NCBI RefSeq assembly: GCF_002022685.1
Contig: NZ_CP019789.1
Span: 62,001 to 126,000 of the forward strand
DNA from: Bartonella schoenbuchensis R1
GTDB taxonomy: Bacteria > Pseudomonadota > Alphaproteobacteria > Rhizobiales > Rhizobiaceae
Length of the DNA: 64,000 bases
Direction of reading: 5' to 3'
Every line of letters starts with the position of its first letter. Within the stretch, counting starts at the first letter, position 1. The notes under the pieces are model-generated. The model worked only from the letters and a program-made list of their open reading frames with translations. It made no database searches and was not told where the DNA came from. The translations under genes were made by a program, and so were the position numbers. Of this stretch, positions 20,834 through 29,613 are shown piece by piece.

Positions 20834-21675
20834 ATGGTAAAAAAAGAAGAAAAAAATAATACGCTATCTTCCTGTGCAAAAGAGGTTGGGCAACAAGTGG
20901 ATACAATATCTGACACACCGCAGATGCGTTCACTTACTTACCGTATAGCTTATATGGATCAGGAATTTATGATGCGTCCTGAATTGCGTTCACAACGTCT
21001 TGGTCTTGAGTTTTTAAAACCAGAAATGGTTTTTCAAGAATGTGGCATTCAATCAACTGTTGTTTTATTTGGTGGGGCACGTATTCCTGAGCCTGGGCAA
21101 GAAGCGTGGGCAGCAAAAAATCAACACCAAAAGAATAATTTGCAAAATATGTCTCATTATTATGATGAGGCAAGAGAGTTTGCGCGTTTGTGCTCGCGCT
21201 ATTCTGCTACCACAAAATATCGCGAATTCGTAATTGCAACGGGGGAGGACCTGGGGTAATGGAAGCAGGAAATCGTGGTGCTGATGATGTTGGTGCACCA
21301 ACGGTTGGTTTGAATGTTTTTTTGCCTCATGAACAATGGCCCAATATTTATGTGACACCGCATTTGTGTTTTAATTTTCATTATTTAACAATACGAAAAA
21401 TGCATTTTTTAATACGAGCGAAAGCATTGGCTATTTTTCCTGGGGGATTTGGCACTTTGGATGAGCTGTTTGAGGCATTAACTTTAATGCAAACAGGTCG
21501 TATGAAAAAAATTCCTATTTTAATATTTGGGAAGGAATTTTGGAACAATGTTATCAATTTTGATTATTTGTCCACTCAAGGTATGATTTCTCCTTCTGAT
21601 GTTGATCTTTTCACGTTCGTCAATACAGCAGAACAAGCTTTTGAAGTAATTCGTTCTTTTTATAAGTTGGGTTGA
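20834..21675 (+). CDS. LOG-family (TIGR00730-like) protein, frameshifted at a G-run
   Basis: Belongs to the LOG/lysine-decarboxylase-like family, whose studied members are nucleotide 5'-monophosphate phosphoribohydrolases. The signature motifs are PGGFGTLDEL and the GGGPGVMEAGNRGA loop. As written the frame ends at 21259 with EDLG, and the rest lies in another frame. Adding one G to the G5 run at 21241-21245 joins VIATG to GGPGVMEA and gives 280 residues with no other break. The break falls on the Gly-rich substrate loop, so the uncorrected gene would be inactive. Function in this organism is unknown. Confidence 0.85.
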
Positions 21676-21702
21676 TAGCTTAAGAAGACGTTTTTAAAAT
21701 AA

Positions 21703-22446
21703 TTAATAGTCAATTTTCATCAAATAAAGACCTGAAGGAGGTGCGACCATACCACAGCGCGCACGATCCTTGGCATTAAGCGCTGCTTCAAGATCTTGAG
21801 CTGTCCATTGTCCAGTACCAACTTTCACAAGACTTCCTGCAAATGAACGGATTTGATGGTGAAGAAAAGAGCGAGCCTGTGCGTACAGAAAAATTTCTTC
21901 TCCTTTTCTGTACACATCTAAGCGTTCAAGGGTGCGAATAGGGCTTTTAGCCTGGCAGTGGGCTGAGCGGAAAGTGGTAAAATCATGCTGTCCCACAAGC
22001 TTTTGGGCTGCTTCATGCATAGCATCCGCATTAAGATGTTTTGGTAGCCACCACACACGTTTAACGTTTAGAGCTGGTGGTGAACGACGATTGAGAATTT
22101 TAAAAAGATAATAGCGTTTGGTTGCGCAAAATCGTGCATGAAAACTATCTGGGACATTTTGTACATTTAAAACAGCAATATTTTCACCTTGTTGCTGCAA
22201 ATGAGCATTAAGTGCATTATGTACAGTATTAGCATGCCAGTTTTTCGTAAAATCAACATGCGCAACTTGTTCTATAGCATGAACACCAGCATCGGTTCTA
22301 CCAGCTGTAACGATGGTCAATTTTTCGCCGCTAAAGTTAAAAATAGCTTGCTCAATAGCACCTTGTATAGTGCGCAGACCCGCTTGACGTTGCCAACCAG
22401 CATAATTTGAACCATCATATTCAAGAGTAAGTTTAAAACGTACCAT
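21703..22446 (-). CDS. truA: tRNA pseudouridine(38-40) synthase
   Basis: Converts uridines 38-40 of the anticodon arm of many tRNAs to pseudouridine. The catalytic Asp lies in AGRTDAGVHA near residue 52. LTLEYDGSNYAGWQRQ is the N-terminal family motif, and RSFLHHQIRSFAG lies in the C-terminal part. The 247-residue length is normal. It is the last gene of a def-fmt-truA operon: its ATG lies one base after the fmt stop, so translation is probably coupled. Confidence 0.96.
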   Translation of the reverse strand: MVRFKLTLEYDGSNYAGWQRQAGLRTIQGAIEQAIFNFSGEKLTIVTAGRTDAGVHAIEQVAHVDFTKNWHANTVHNALNAHLQQQGENIAVLNVQNVPDSFHARFCATKRYYLFKILNRRSPPALNVKRVWWLPKHLNADAMHEAAQKLVGQHDFTTFRSAHCQAKSPIRTLERLDVYRKGEEIFLYAQARSFLHHQIRSFAGSLVKVGTGQWTAQDLEAALNAKDRARCGMVAPPSGLYLMKIDY

Positions 22447-22447
22447 A

Positions 22448-23376
22448 TCAAAAAACTGCAGAAATGTTGGTTCCCCGCAAAAATGTTGGACTATCGAGAA
22501 TTTTGCCGCCAGATCGTTGGAGGTGAGTTATTTCTATTTGTCCTTTTCCGCAATGGATAATCAGATTTTTTGCTTCTATTCGACCAATTTCAAGTGAGAC
22601 ACCTTCTACTACGCGACTTCCAAGAATTTTCACCCGTTCTTGTTTTCCACCAATATCCATGATGCACCAGCAACCAGGAAAAGGGGAGAGAGCGCAGATA
22701 CATTTGTGGATGGATTGTGCAGATTGCGTCCAATCAATTCGGGTTTCTTCTTTTTAATTTTGGCAGCATAGGTTACCCCTTCCAAGGGTTGTGGGGTAAG
22801 TTTAAGTTCGTTTCTTTCAAGAGTTGATAGAGCTTCTACTATGAGCTTTGCTCCTATATGTGAAAGCTTGTTTGAAAGTTCATGAGCTGTCATATTATCG
22901 GTGATAGTGATTGAACGGGATAAAGCAATAGGCCCTGTATCTAGCCCTTCATCCATTTTCATAATCATGATTCCAGTTTCTTGGTCACCAGCCATAATCG
23001 CGCGTTGAATAGGGGCTGCGCCACGCCAGCGCGGTAATAATGAGGCATGAACATTCAAACAACCAAAGCGTGGTGTTTCGAGAATAGCTTTTGGCAAAAG
23101 TAATCCGTAAGCTGCGACAACAGCAACATCAATAGATAATGCTGCAAACCGATCTTGTTCTTCAGGTGTTTTAAGACTTTGAGGGGTAAAAACGGGGATG
23201 GATTTTGCTTGTGCTACATTCTGGACAGGGGAAGGGACCAATTTAAGACCACGCCGTCCCGCTGGGCGGGGAGGTTGGCTGTAGACTGCTACAATATCAT
23301 GGCCAGCATCTAATAAAGCATGTAAAATGGGCACAGAAAAATCAGGTGTTCCCATAAAACCTAATCGTAATACCAT
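22448..23376 (-). CDS. fmt: Methionyl-tRNA formyltransferase, frameshifted at a T-run
   Basis: Formylates initiator Met-tRNA using 10-formyl-tetrahydrofolate. The N-terminal domain has [18 protein letters not shown], and the catalytic [16 protein letters not shown] with the Asn-His pair. As written the protein ends after 248 residues in an unrelated tail; the remaining C-terminal tRNA-binding domain is in another frame. Adding one T to the T5 run at 22751-22755 restores [13 protein letters not shown] and joins both parts into 309 residues ending at 22448. The ATG at 23376 overlaps the def stop by one base (TGATG). The gene is expected to be functional if the break is a sequencing artefact. 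Confidence 0.9.
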
Positions 23377-23900
23377 CAAACAATTGCTTTCTGTGTGTCT
23401 TTTTCTTTTGCGCGTTTTTTTAATTTTCGAATTACCATATCGCGCTTGATTTTTGAAATGTGATCAATAAAAAGGCAGCCATTCAAATGGTCGATTTCAT
23501 GTTGCAGACAAGTAGCTAAAAGATCATCTGCTTCAATTTCTGTTTGCTTTCCTTCACGATCACTATAACGAACACGAAGACGTTTAGGACGTTCAACTTG
23601 TGCATAATATTCAGGAATAGAAAGACAACCTTCTTTGTAAATATTGCGTTCATCTGATAGCCATAAAATTTCCGGGTTGATCACAACAAGCGGATTTTTA
23701 GGGGTATTGTTTTCAGCAATATCTATAACCAGCATACGTAATGGCACACCAACTTGAATGGCAGCAAGACCGATGCCTTGAGCGTGATACATGGTTTCCA
23801 ACATATCGTCGGCTAGCTTTTGAATAGCTAGATCGATCTGTTCGACAGGTTTTGAAACTTCACGTAGAATCGGGTCAGGTAGAGTAACTAAAGATTTCAT
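23376..23900 (-). CDS. def: Peptide deformylase
   Basis: Removes the N-formyl group from nascent proteins, undoing the modification added by Fmt. All three metalloprotease motifs are present: [17 protein letters not shown] (metal-binding Cys) and QHEIDHLNG (HExxH with two metal His and catalytic Glu). The usual family start [10 protein letters not shown] corresponds to the ATG at 23900, two codons into the longest frame, giving 174 residues. It is first in def-fmt-truA and divergent from rmuC, with about 95 bases between them. Confidence 0.95.
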   Translation of the reverse strand: MKSLVTLPDPILREVSKPVEQIDLAIQKLADDMLETMYHAQGIGLAAIQVGVPLRMLVIDIAENNTPKNPLVVINPEILWLSDERNIYKEGCLSIPEYYAQVERPKRLRVRYSDREGKQTEIEADDLLATCLQHEIDHLNGCLFIDHISKIKRDMVIRKLKKRAKEKDTQKAIV

Positions 23901-23995
23901 TAGCATAGAAATAAATTAATCAATGGTTTATGACTGGTCAATATTGAATAAGAGATTCGCGCACTTTTTCGTAATAAAATCGCTATATTACTGTT

Positions 23996-25162
23996 ATGTT
24001 TGATTCGTTTTTTTCTTTGATACTCTTAAATGAGCGCTTTTATGGATTTATAGTTTTATTTTTACTGGCCGGTTTTGTGATTATGATGATTATACGCAGT
24101 AACCGGAAAAAGACTATTGAAGCGACTACACACGCACATGAAATGCAAATGCAGATGGCTGCATTGTTAAAAACCCAAGCAGAAATGCAAGGGCGCATGC
24201 AGACAATGGCAGAAATTTTTGGTCAAAGACAGGCTGAATTAAATCAATCTATTCGCGAACAACTCAATGGGATGACAACTAATTTAGGTCAAACTCTCCA
24301 AGTGCAGACCAAATCTACTTATGAAAATTTAACTCGTTTGCAAGAACGTTTAGCAGTCATTGATGCAGCACAAAATAATATTCAATCACTTACTGGGCAG
24401 ATTATTCAACTGCAGGCTATTTTAAACAACAAGCAAACACGCGGCATCTTTGGTCAAGGACGGATGGAAGCTATTATTTCTGATGCTTTGCCAGCTAATA
24501 CTTATGTTTTTCAAGCGGTTCTTTCAAATGGAAAACAACCAGATTGTCTCATCCATATGCCTAATAAAGCACCAGCCCTTGTTGTGGATGCTAAATTTCC
24601 TCTAGAAGCTTGGAATGCTATGCGCAAAGCATCATCTTCTGAAGAACGAAAAAGAGCTGAACGCCAATTTCGTACTGATATGGATGTTCATATTCGTGAT
24701 ATTGCGCAAAAATATTTAATTCCCGGAGACACACATGATACAGCTTTTCTCTTTGTGCCATCGGAATCAATTTTTGCAACAATCTATGAAGATTTTGAAT
24801 CATTAGTACAAAAAGCCAATCGTGCGCATGTGATTATTGTCTCGCCATCTTTGTTGATGTTATCTGTTCAAGTTGTACAAACTATTATGAAAGATGCAAA
24901 GATACGTGAACAAGCGCATTTGGTTCAATCAGAGGTAGCAAAATTAATGGAAGACTTTGGACGGATGGATATGCGTGTTCGTGCTTTACAAAAACATTTT
25001 TACAAAACAGGCGAGGATATTGAAGCAATTTTAACATCGTCTTCTAAAATCATGAGACGTGCTAGCCGCATTGAGGCTTTCGAATTAAAAGAAAATGATT
25101 TTGTGTCAAAGCCAATAACAGCGCATATTCAGTCACAAACATTGCGTTTGGGTGATGAGTAA
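23996..25162 (+). CDS. rmuC: DNA recombination protein RmuC homologue
   Basis: RmuC limits inversions at short inverted repeats and has a PD-(D/E)xK nuclease-like domain. The 388-residue protein has an N-terminal membrane helix (about 18-36), a coiled-coil region rich in Gln and Met (about 45-145), and the conserved RmuC domain with DCLIHMP, LVVDAKFPLEAW and FLFVPSESIF, followed by VIIVSPSLLMLSVQ. The DAK motif in LVVDAKFP corresponds to the nuclease active-site strand. It is divergent from def. Confidence 0.9.
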   Translation: MFDSFFSLILLNERFYGFIVLFLLAGFVIMMIIRSNRKKTIEATTHAHEMQMQMAALLKTQAEMQGRMQTMAEIFGQRQAELNQSIREQLNGMTTNLGQTLQVQTKSTYENLTRLQERLAVIDAAQNNIQSLTGQIIQLQAILNNKQTRGIFGQGRMEAIISDALPANTYVFQAVLSNGKQPDCLIHMPNKAPALVVDAKFPLEAWNAMRKASSSEERKRAERQFRTDMDVHIRDIAQKYLIPGDTHDTAFLFVPSESIFATIYEDFESLVQKANRAHVIIVSPSLLMLSVQVVQTIMKDAKIREQAHLVQSEVAKLMEDFGRMDMRVRALQKHFYKTGEDIEAILTSSSKIMRRASRIEAFELKENDFVSKPITAHIQSQTLRLGDE

Positions 25163-25270
25163 TAAAATAGGATTATTCAAGTAAATAGAGGATAATTTTA
25201 TCTTTTATTAATTTGGTAAGAATTTGGAAGTATTTATACCACGTTTTAGCTTTTTATAAGGGAATACAGG

Positions 25271-25861
25271 GTGATGCGGCGCCTTTTATTATTGGGGACA
25301 TTTGTATTTTTTTTAGGCAGTTGCGCAACAAAGCCTCCCACATATACAAATAATGCTTGTGCTATTTTAGCTCAAAAAAATGGCTTTTTTGATAATTGGA
25401 AAAAAGCTTCTAGAAATGCAGAAATGCGTCATGGAATTCCTGCATCTATTATTCTTGCAACGATTAATACAGAATCGGGTTTTCGTTATAATGCGCGCCC
25501 TAAGCGTAAAAAACTTCTTGGTTTTATTCCGTGGAAGCGTCGTTCAACAGCTTACGGTTATGCTCAAGCGCTTGATAATACATGGGCAGTCTATATCCGC
25601 TCTACAGGAAGATCTTCTGCACGACGGACTAATTTTGCTGATTCTGCCGATTTTGTCGCTTGGTATCATCGCCAAAGTGTTAAACGCAATGGTATTAACC
25701 CTAATGATGCGTATAGTCTTTATTTAAATTATTATATGGGGCATGGTGCTTATGCTCGCAATAAAGGTCGTTCTACCCCAGCGATTACAGAAGCTGCACA
25801 ACGTATGGATAAAATGGCAAGACGTTATGATCAGCAATTAAGAACATGTGGTTGGCGCTAG
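25271..25861 (+). CDS. Lipoprotein with lytic-transglycosylase-like domain
   Basis: A 196-residue exported protein. The N-terminus is a lipoprotein signal: a basic start, a hydrophobic core, then a lipobox around FLGSC with Cys18. The mature part resembles soluble lytic transglycosylases: HGIPASIILATINTESGF carries the expected catalytic Glu, and AYGYAQALDNTW and LYLNYYMGHGAY match later SLT motifs. It probably acts on periplasmic murein. GTG (25271) and ATG (25274) are both possible starts. No partner gene is adjacent. Confidence 0.85.
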   Translation: MMRRLLLLGTFVFFLGSCATKPPTYTNNACAILAQKNGFFDNWKKASRNAEMRHGIPASIILATINTESGFRYNARPKRKKLLGFIPWKRRSTAYGYAQALDNTWAVYIRSTGRSSARRTNFADSADFVAWYHRQSVKRNGINPNDAYSLYLNYYMGHGAYARNKGRSTPAITEAAQRMDKMARRYDQQLRTCGWR

Positions 25862-26092
25862 AAAGATTGTGCAAATAGCCGGATCAAAATGTCATTCAAT
25901 ATTTTAGGAAGATTTATGTTTATTGTGAATGATATACAAGCAAATGATTGATTGCCTTCTGTTTTTGTAAGACAAATTTATCCTGTTTAGTTGAAGCTTT
26001 AATAGCCTTTATGGCAAGAATTATGACTGTACAATGGCTACAACACTTAAGTTCATAGATTGGGTGATTTCATAATTTGTCTTAAAAATAAT
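25862..26092. other. Short gene-free stretch
   Basis: AT-rich DNA between the convergent lipoprotein gene and the DUF1150 gene. No terminator or gene was recognised. Confidence 0.5.
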
Positions 26093-26343
26093 TTAGTGCA
26101 ATGTGACAATTTGTAACTCATGTTCATTGGCACCTGCAAGAGCGATAGAGCGCTCATCGGATAAAATGATTGGGTGGCCTGTTTCACCAAAGAGAGCCCA
26201 TACTGTAATTCCTGGAGTCATTGGCGGAAGATCTGGAAAATTTTTAGCTAGATCGTCTGTACAAACTTTTTTAAATAAGCAATTTGTCCTTCATTAGAAG
26301 ATGCTGTGTCTTGTAATGACAAGATTTGTTTATGCTCACTCAT
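26093..26343 (-). CDS. DUF1150 family protein, frameshifted at a T-run
   Basis: A small gene broken in frame and easily missed. From ATG at 26343 the sequence reads MSEHKQILSLQDT; it would stop early. Adding one base to the T6 run at 26267-26272 gives 83 residues with PPMTPGITVWALFGETG, PIILSDERSIAL and ANEHELQIVTLH. This is the pattern of DUF1150 (PF06620), small alphaproteobacterial proteins of unknown function that often follow a small heat-shock (Hsp20) gene. AGGA lies 8 bases before the ATG. No Hsp20 gene is seen upstream, where only about 560 AT-rich bases separate it from nth. Confidence 0.8.
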
Positions 26344-26907
26344 TTCATTGGTCCTTTATGCATTGACTTTTGTTATTTTCGCTGCTGACTTGAATTAGAT
26401 CTATTGCATTTAATAAATAAAGAATAATTGATAAAAGATTATTTTTCAACTTAGTACTCATGCTATACATATCTTTAGTGAGAAGAAAAGCGTATTGGAA
26501 CTTATGCAAAGTTATATCATGATAGAAATATTAATGGTTTTAACTGTTTGCTCATTGTGAATAGCCAATTGATTCTCTTCTAGAGGAAGCTTAAGCATAT
26601 TAAATTTTAGTGCGATAACAGCTAGAGTTTACACGTATAGCTTTCCTCATTATTTTTATGAAAATACGCACTATTTATAATTAGCGTAAGCTTTATTAGT
26701 TATATTAATATATTGTGACGTTTTATTCCTTTTTCAAATTTAAAAAGAAAAGAATAAAATATGTGTCATTGTAATAGTTACTCTTTAAAGTGATTAATTG
26801 ACAAATCTTTAAAAAGCATTTTTCATATTTCTTTTATGAGGGCCAAGTGTGAGCAATAACTTCAAAGAAAATGAGAAAGAAGGTTGATGACTGAAAAGAC
26901 AAGGTAA
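26344..26907. other. Gene-free region between DUF1150 gene and nth
   Basis: AT-rich DNA with divergent promoters expected for the DUF1150 gene and nth. A 38-codon frame (26345-26461, minus) lacks a ribosome site and looks accidental. In relatives an Hsp20 gene would be expected here. Confidence 0.5.
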
Positions 26908-26916
26908 TTGAGAAAA

Positions 26917-27627
26917 ATGCAAAAAGTCGTCGGAACATTATATAGAAAAGATGAAATTGCAGAAATTTTTCGCCGTTTTTCTATTCAGCGCCCTACTCCC
27001 AAAAGCGATCTTGTGTATACGAATGCTTTTACTCTTTTGGTTGCGGTTATTCTTTCAGCTCAGGCTACAGATGTTGGTGTTAATAAAGTTACACAAGAGT
27101 TATTTCCCCTTGCAGATAGACCGGAAAAAATGGTTGCGTTGGGAGAAGAGGGGATCGCATCTTATATCCGAACCATTGGTCTTTGGCGTGCAAAGGCCCG
27201 AAATATTTATGCACTTTGTTGCCTTTTAATTGATCAATACGATGGACAAGTGCCTGATAGTCGCGAAGCACTTATGGCGCTACCTGGTGTAGGGCGCAAA
27301 ACGGCTAATGTTGTTTTGAATGTTGCTTTTGGTCAACCTACTCTAGCTGTAGATACGCATATTTTGCGCCTTGGAAACCGCCTTGGTTTAGCACCAGGTA
27401 AAACACCAGAGGTGGTTGAGGAGAAGTTAGTGAAAATTATACCAGCTTGTTATATGCATTATGCTCATCATTGGCTTATTTTACATGGGCGTTACATTTG
27501 CAAGGCGCGTAAAGCACTTTGTACACAGTGCATCATTGCTGATCTTTGCAAAGCAGCAATCAAAACAAATGCCATTCCAGCACCCTTGGTTGAAGTTAAA
27601 GGGAATGGAGCTCCTGTTTTTTTTTAA
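26917..27627 (+). CDS. nth: Endonuclease III
   Basis: DNA glycosylase/AP lyase that removes oxidised pyrimidines. The helix-hairpin-helix with catalytic Lys is in LPGVGRKTANVVL, the catalytic Asp in VDTHILRLGNR. The C-terminal [4Fe-4S] loop is C-x6-C-x2-C-x5-C (CKARKALCTQCIIADLC). The start is uncertain: ATG 26917 is used (236 residues), TTG 26908 is possible. An earlier in-frame ATG at 26887 with a good AGAAGG is separated from the gene by an in-frame TAA at 26905. The core enzyme is complete either way. Confidence 0.93.
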   Translation: MQKVVGTLYRKDEIAEIFRRFSIQRPTPKSDLVYTNAFTLLVAVILSAQATDVGVNKVTQELFPLADRPEKMVALGEEGIASYIRTIGLWRAKARNIYALCCLLIDQYDGQVPDSREALMALPGVGRKTANVVLNVAFGQPTLAVDTHILRLGNRLGLAPGKTPEVVEEKLVKIIPACYMHYAHHWLILHGRYICKARKALCTQCIIADLCKAAIKTNAIPAPLVEVKGNGAPVFF

Positions 27628-27763
27628 TACGGCCTTGCTATTTTATGTATACTGGCTTATGAAAATATGGTTGGAACCGCCCGGCAGGGCATGCCGTGGC
27701 TGTTCAAATGGCTTATTCAAGTTTTGATCAATTTGATCAAATTTAAACATATGGAGTAGCAAA

Positions 27764-27967
27764 ATGCCCAAAATGAAGACCAAATCATCTGCTAAGAAAC
27801 GGTTCAAGATTACTGCATTAGGTCGAGTGAAAGCAGCAGCAGCAGGCAAACGTCACGGTATGATTAAACGTTCTAATAAGTTCATTCGTGATGCACGTGG
27901 AACAATGATTCTAGCTGAATCAGATGCTAAAAAAATCACTCAGTATTATTTACCCAATGGCCTTTAA
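27764..27967 (+). CDS. rpmI: 50S ribosomal protein L35
   Basis: A basic 67-residue protein of the large ribosomal subunit. It starts [15 protein letters not shown] and has the internal [14 protein letters not shown], both characteristic of L35. It is first of the rpmI-rplT pair, 33 bases before rplT. infC, which often precedes rpmI, is not here. The upstream 130 bases include a GC-rich stretch around 27678-27705 that may form leader structure. Confidence 0.97.
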   Translation: MPKMKTKSSAKKRFKITALGRVKAAAAGKRHGMIKRSNKFIRDARGTMILAESDAKKITQYYLPNGL

Positions 27968-28000
27968 GCCTTGCACTTTTGATTCATAGGAGATTGTCAT

Positions 28001-28402
28001 ATGGCACGTGTAAAAAGAGGTGTTACAGCTCACGCTAAACACAAAAAAGTTCTTAAAGAAGCTGAAGGTTTTCGTGGTCGGCGTAAAAATACCATTCGTG
28101 CAGCTAAAGCAGCGGTTGATCGTTCAAAGCAATATGCTTATCGTGATCGTAAAAACCGCAAACGTACTTTCCGTTCTTTGTGGATTCAGCGGATCAATGC
28201 AGCTGTTCGTGTAGAAGGTTTAACTTATGGGCGTTTTATTGACGGACTGTCAAAGGCCGGTATTGAGATTGATCGTAAGGTTCTGTCTGATATAGCTATT
28301 TATGAGCCCACAGCATTTGCTGCTTTAGTGGTTTCTGCAAAAAAGGCTTTAGAATATTTAAAAGACACAACGCCTAATGCTTTTGAAGGCGCTGTCAAGT
28401 AA
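28001..28402 (+). CDS. rplT: 50S ribosomal protein L20
   Basis: A 133-residue 23S-rRNA-binding protein needed early in 50S assembly. The N-terminus [18 protein letters not shown] is the L20 signature, followed by the basic long helix ([16 protein letters not shown]) and the globular C-terminal domain ([17 protein letters not shown]). AGGAGA lies before the ATG. The pair ends at a hairpin with a T9 tract just before pheS. Confidence 0.98.
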   Translation: MARVKRGVTAHAKHKKVLKEAEGFRGRRKNTIRAAKAAVDRSKQYAYRDRKNRKRTFRSLWIQRINAAVRVEGLTYGRFIDGLSKAGIEIDRKVLSDIAIYEPTAFAALVVSAKKALEYLKDTTPNAFEGAVK

Positions 28403-28443
28403 GCCAGTTTGCGTTTTCTTAAAGCATTTATTTATTCAAGATT

Positions 28444-28476
28444 CCGCTCTGGTTATTACTGGTGCGGTTTTTTTTT
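28444..28476 (+). terminator. Terminator or attenuator between rplT and pheS
   Basis: CCGC-T-CTGG (28444-28452) pairs with CTGG-T-GCGG (28459-28467): eight pairs including two G-T, one T-T mismatch and a 6-base loop, followed by nine T residues (28468-28476). It ends 20 bases before the pheS ATG, so it may be a terminator for rpmI-rplT that also regulates read-through into pheST. Confidence 0.7.
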
Positions 28477-28496
28477 AATGTAAAATAGGCAGAAAT

Positions 28497-29582
28497 ATGA
28501 ATGATATTGAACGTCTAGAACAAGAAATTTGTTCAGCTTTAGAAGCAGCCAATGATGAACAGGCACTTGAAGCGGTACGTATTGCGGCATTGGGCAAAAA
28601 AGGTAGCATTTCTGAAAGATTAAAAGCATTAGGAAAGATGAATCCCGATGAGCGCCATAAAGTCGGACCGATACTTAATGGATTAAAAAATCGTATTTTA
28701 GAATTGTGGGCGCAAAAGCGCGATGTTCTCAAACGTCATGCAACGGCTCTACGCCTGTCTAAGGAAACAATTGATGTAAGTTTGCCTGTTCGTTCTTCGC
28801 CTATAGAGCGTGGTCGTATCCACCCTATTTCGCAAGTGATTGATGAAATCATAGCTATTTATGCGAATATGGGTTTTTCTATTGCGCAAGGGCCAGATAT
28901 TGAAACGGATTATTATAATTTTACTGCACTGAATTTTCCTGAAGATCATCCAGCGCGTGAAATGCACGATACCTTCTTTTTTGATGAGGATGAAGCGGGG
29001 AATCGGAAATTGTTGCGCACGCACACATCACCAGTACAAATTCGTGTAATGGAAAAGCAACAAACACCAATACGCATCATTATTCCTGGAAAAACTTACC
29101 GTATGGATTCTGATGCAACGCATTCACCGATGTTTCATCAGGTAGAAGGATTAGTAGTTGATAAAACTTCCACTATTGCACATATGATGTGGCTTCATGA
29201 AACTTTTTGTAAAGCTTTTTTCGAAGTATCTTCGGTAAAGATGCGTTTTCGCCCATCTTTTTTTCCTTTTACTGAGCCATCTATGGAAGTAGACATTCAA
29301 TGTAATCGTTCCGGTTCAGAAGTGAGGTTTGGAGAAGGTCGTGATTGGTTGGAGATTTTAGGGTGTGGTATGGTGCATCCTCATGTGTTAAAGAATGCTG
29401 GTTTTGATCCGGATGAATATCAAGGATTTGCGTGGGGTATGGGGATTGATCGTATGGCTATGTTAAAATATGGCATGCCTGATTTGCGGGCTTTTTTTGA
29501 AACTGATCTACGTTGGTTGAATCATTATGGTTTTCGTTGCTTTGATGTTCCTGCCCTTTTTACTGGCTTGAGCAATGTATAA
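28497..29582 (+). CDS. pheS: Phenylalanyl-tRNA synthetase alpha subunit
   Basis: Catalytic subunit of the alpha2-beta2 enzyme that charges tRNA-Phe. It has an N-terminal coiled coil (about 1-90) and the class II core with [10 protein letters not shown], the motif-2 region [17 protein letters not shown] and motif 3 [17 protein letters not shown]. The length of 361 is normal. It lies 94 bases after rplT, with a hairpin between, and 31 bases before pheT. Confidence 0.97.
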   Translation: MNDIERLEQEICSALEAANDEQALEAVRIAALGKKGSISERLKALGKMNPDERHKVGPILNGLKNRILELWAQKRDVLKRHATALRLSKETIDVSLPVRSSPIERGRIHPISQVIDEIIAIYANMGFSIAQGPDIETDYYNFTALNFPEDHPAREMHDTFFFDEDEAGNRKLLRTHTSPVQIRVMEKQQTPIRIIIPGKTYRMDSDATHSPMFHQVEGLVVDKTSTIAHMMWLHETFCKAFFEVSSVKMRFRPSFFPFTEPSMEVDIQCNRSGSEVRFGEGRDWLEILGCGMVHPHVLKNAGFDPDEYQGFAWGMGIDRMAMLKYGMPDLRAFFETDLRWLNHYGFRCFDVPALFTGLSNV

Positions 29583-29613
29583 TTTTGTCGCGGTTTTCAT
29601 ATGAGGTTTTAAG

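Noticed and set aside
26103..26297. 64-codon plus-strand frame
   Set aside because: It is antisense to the DUF1150 gene, which has recognisable family motifs and a ribosome site on the minus strand.
26345..26461. 38-codon minus-strand frame just before the DUF1150 gene, considered as an Hsp20 tail
   Set aside because: No ribosome site and no alpha-crystallin motif; the similarity is too weak.
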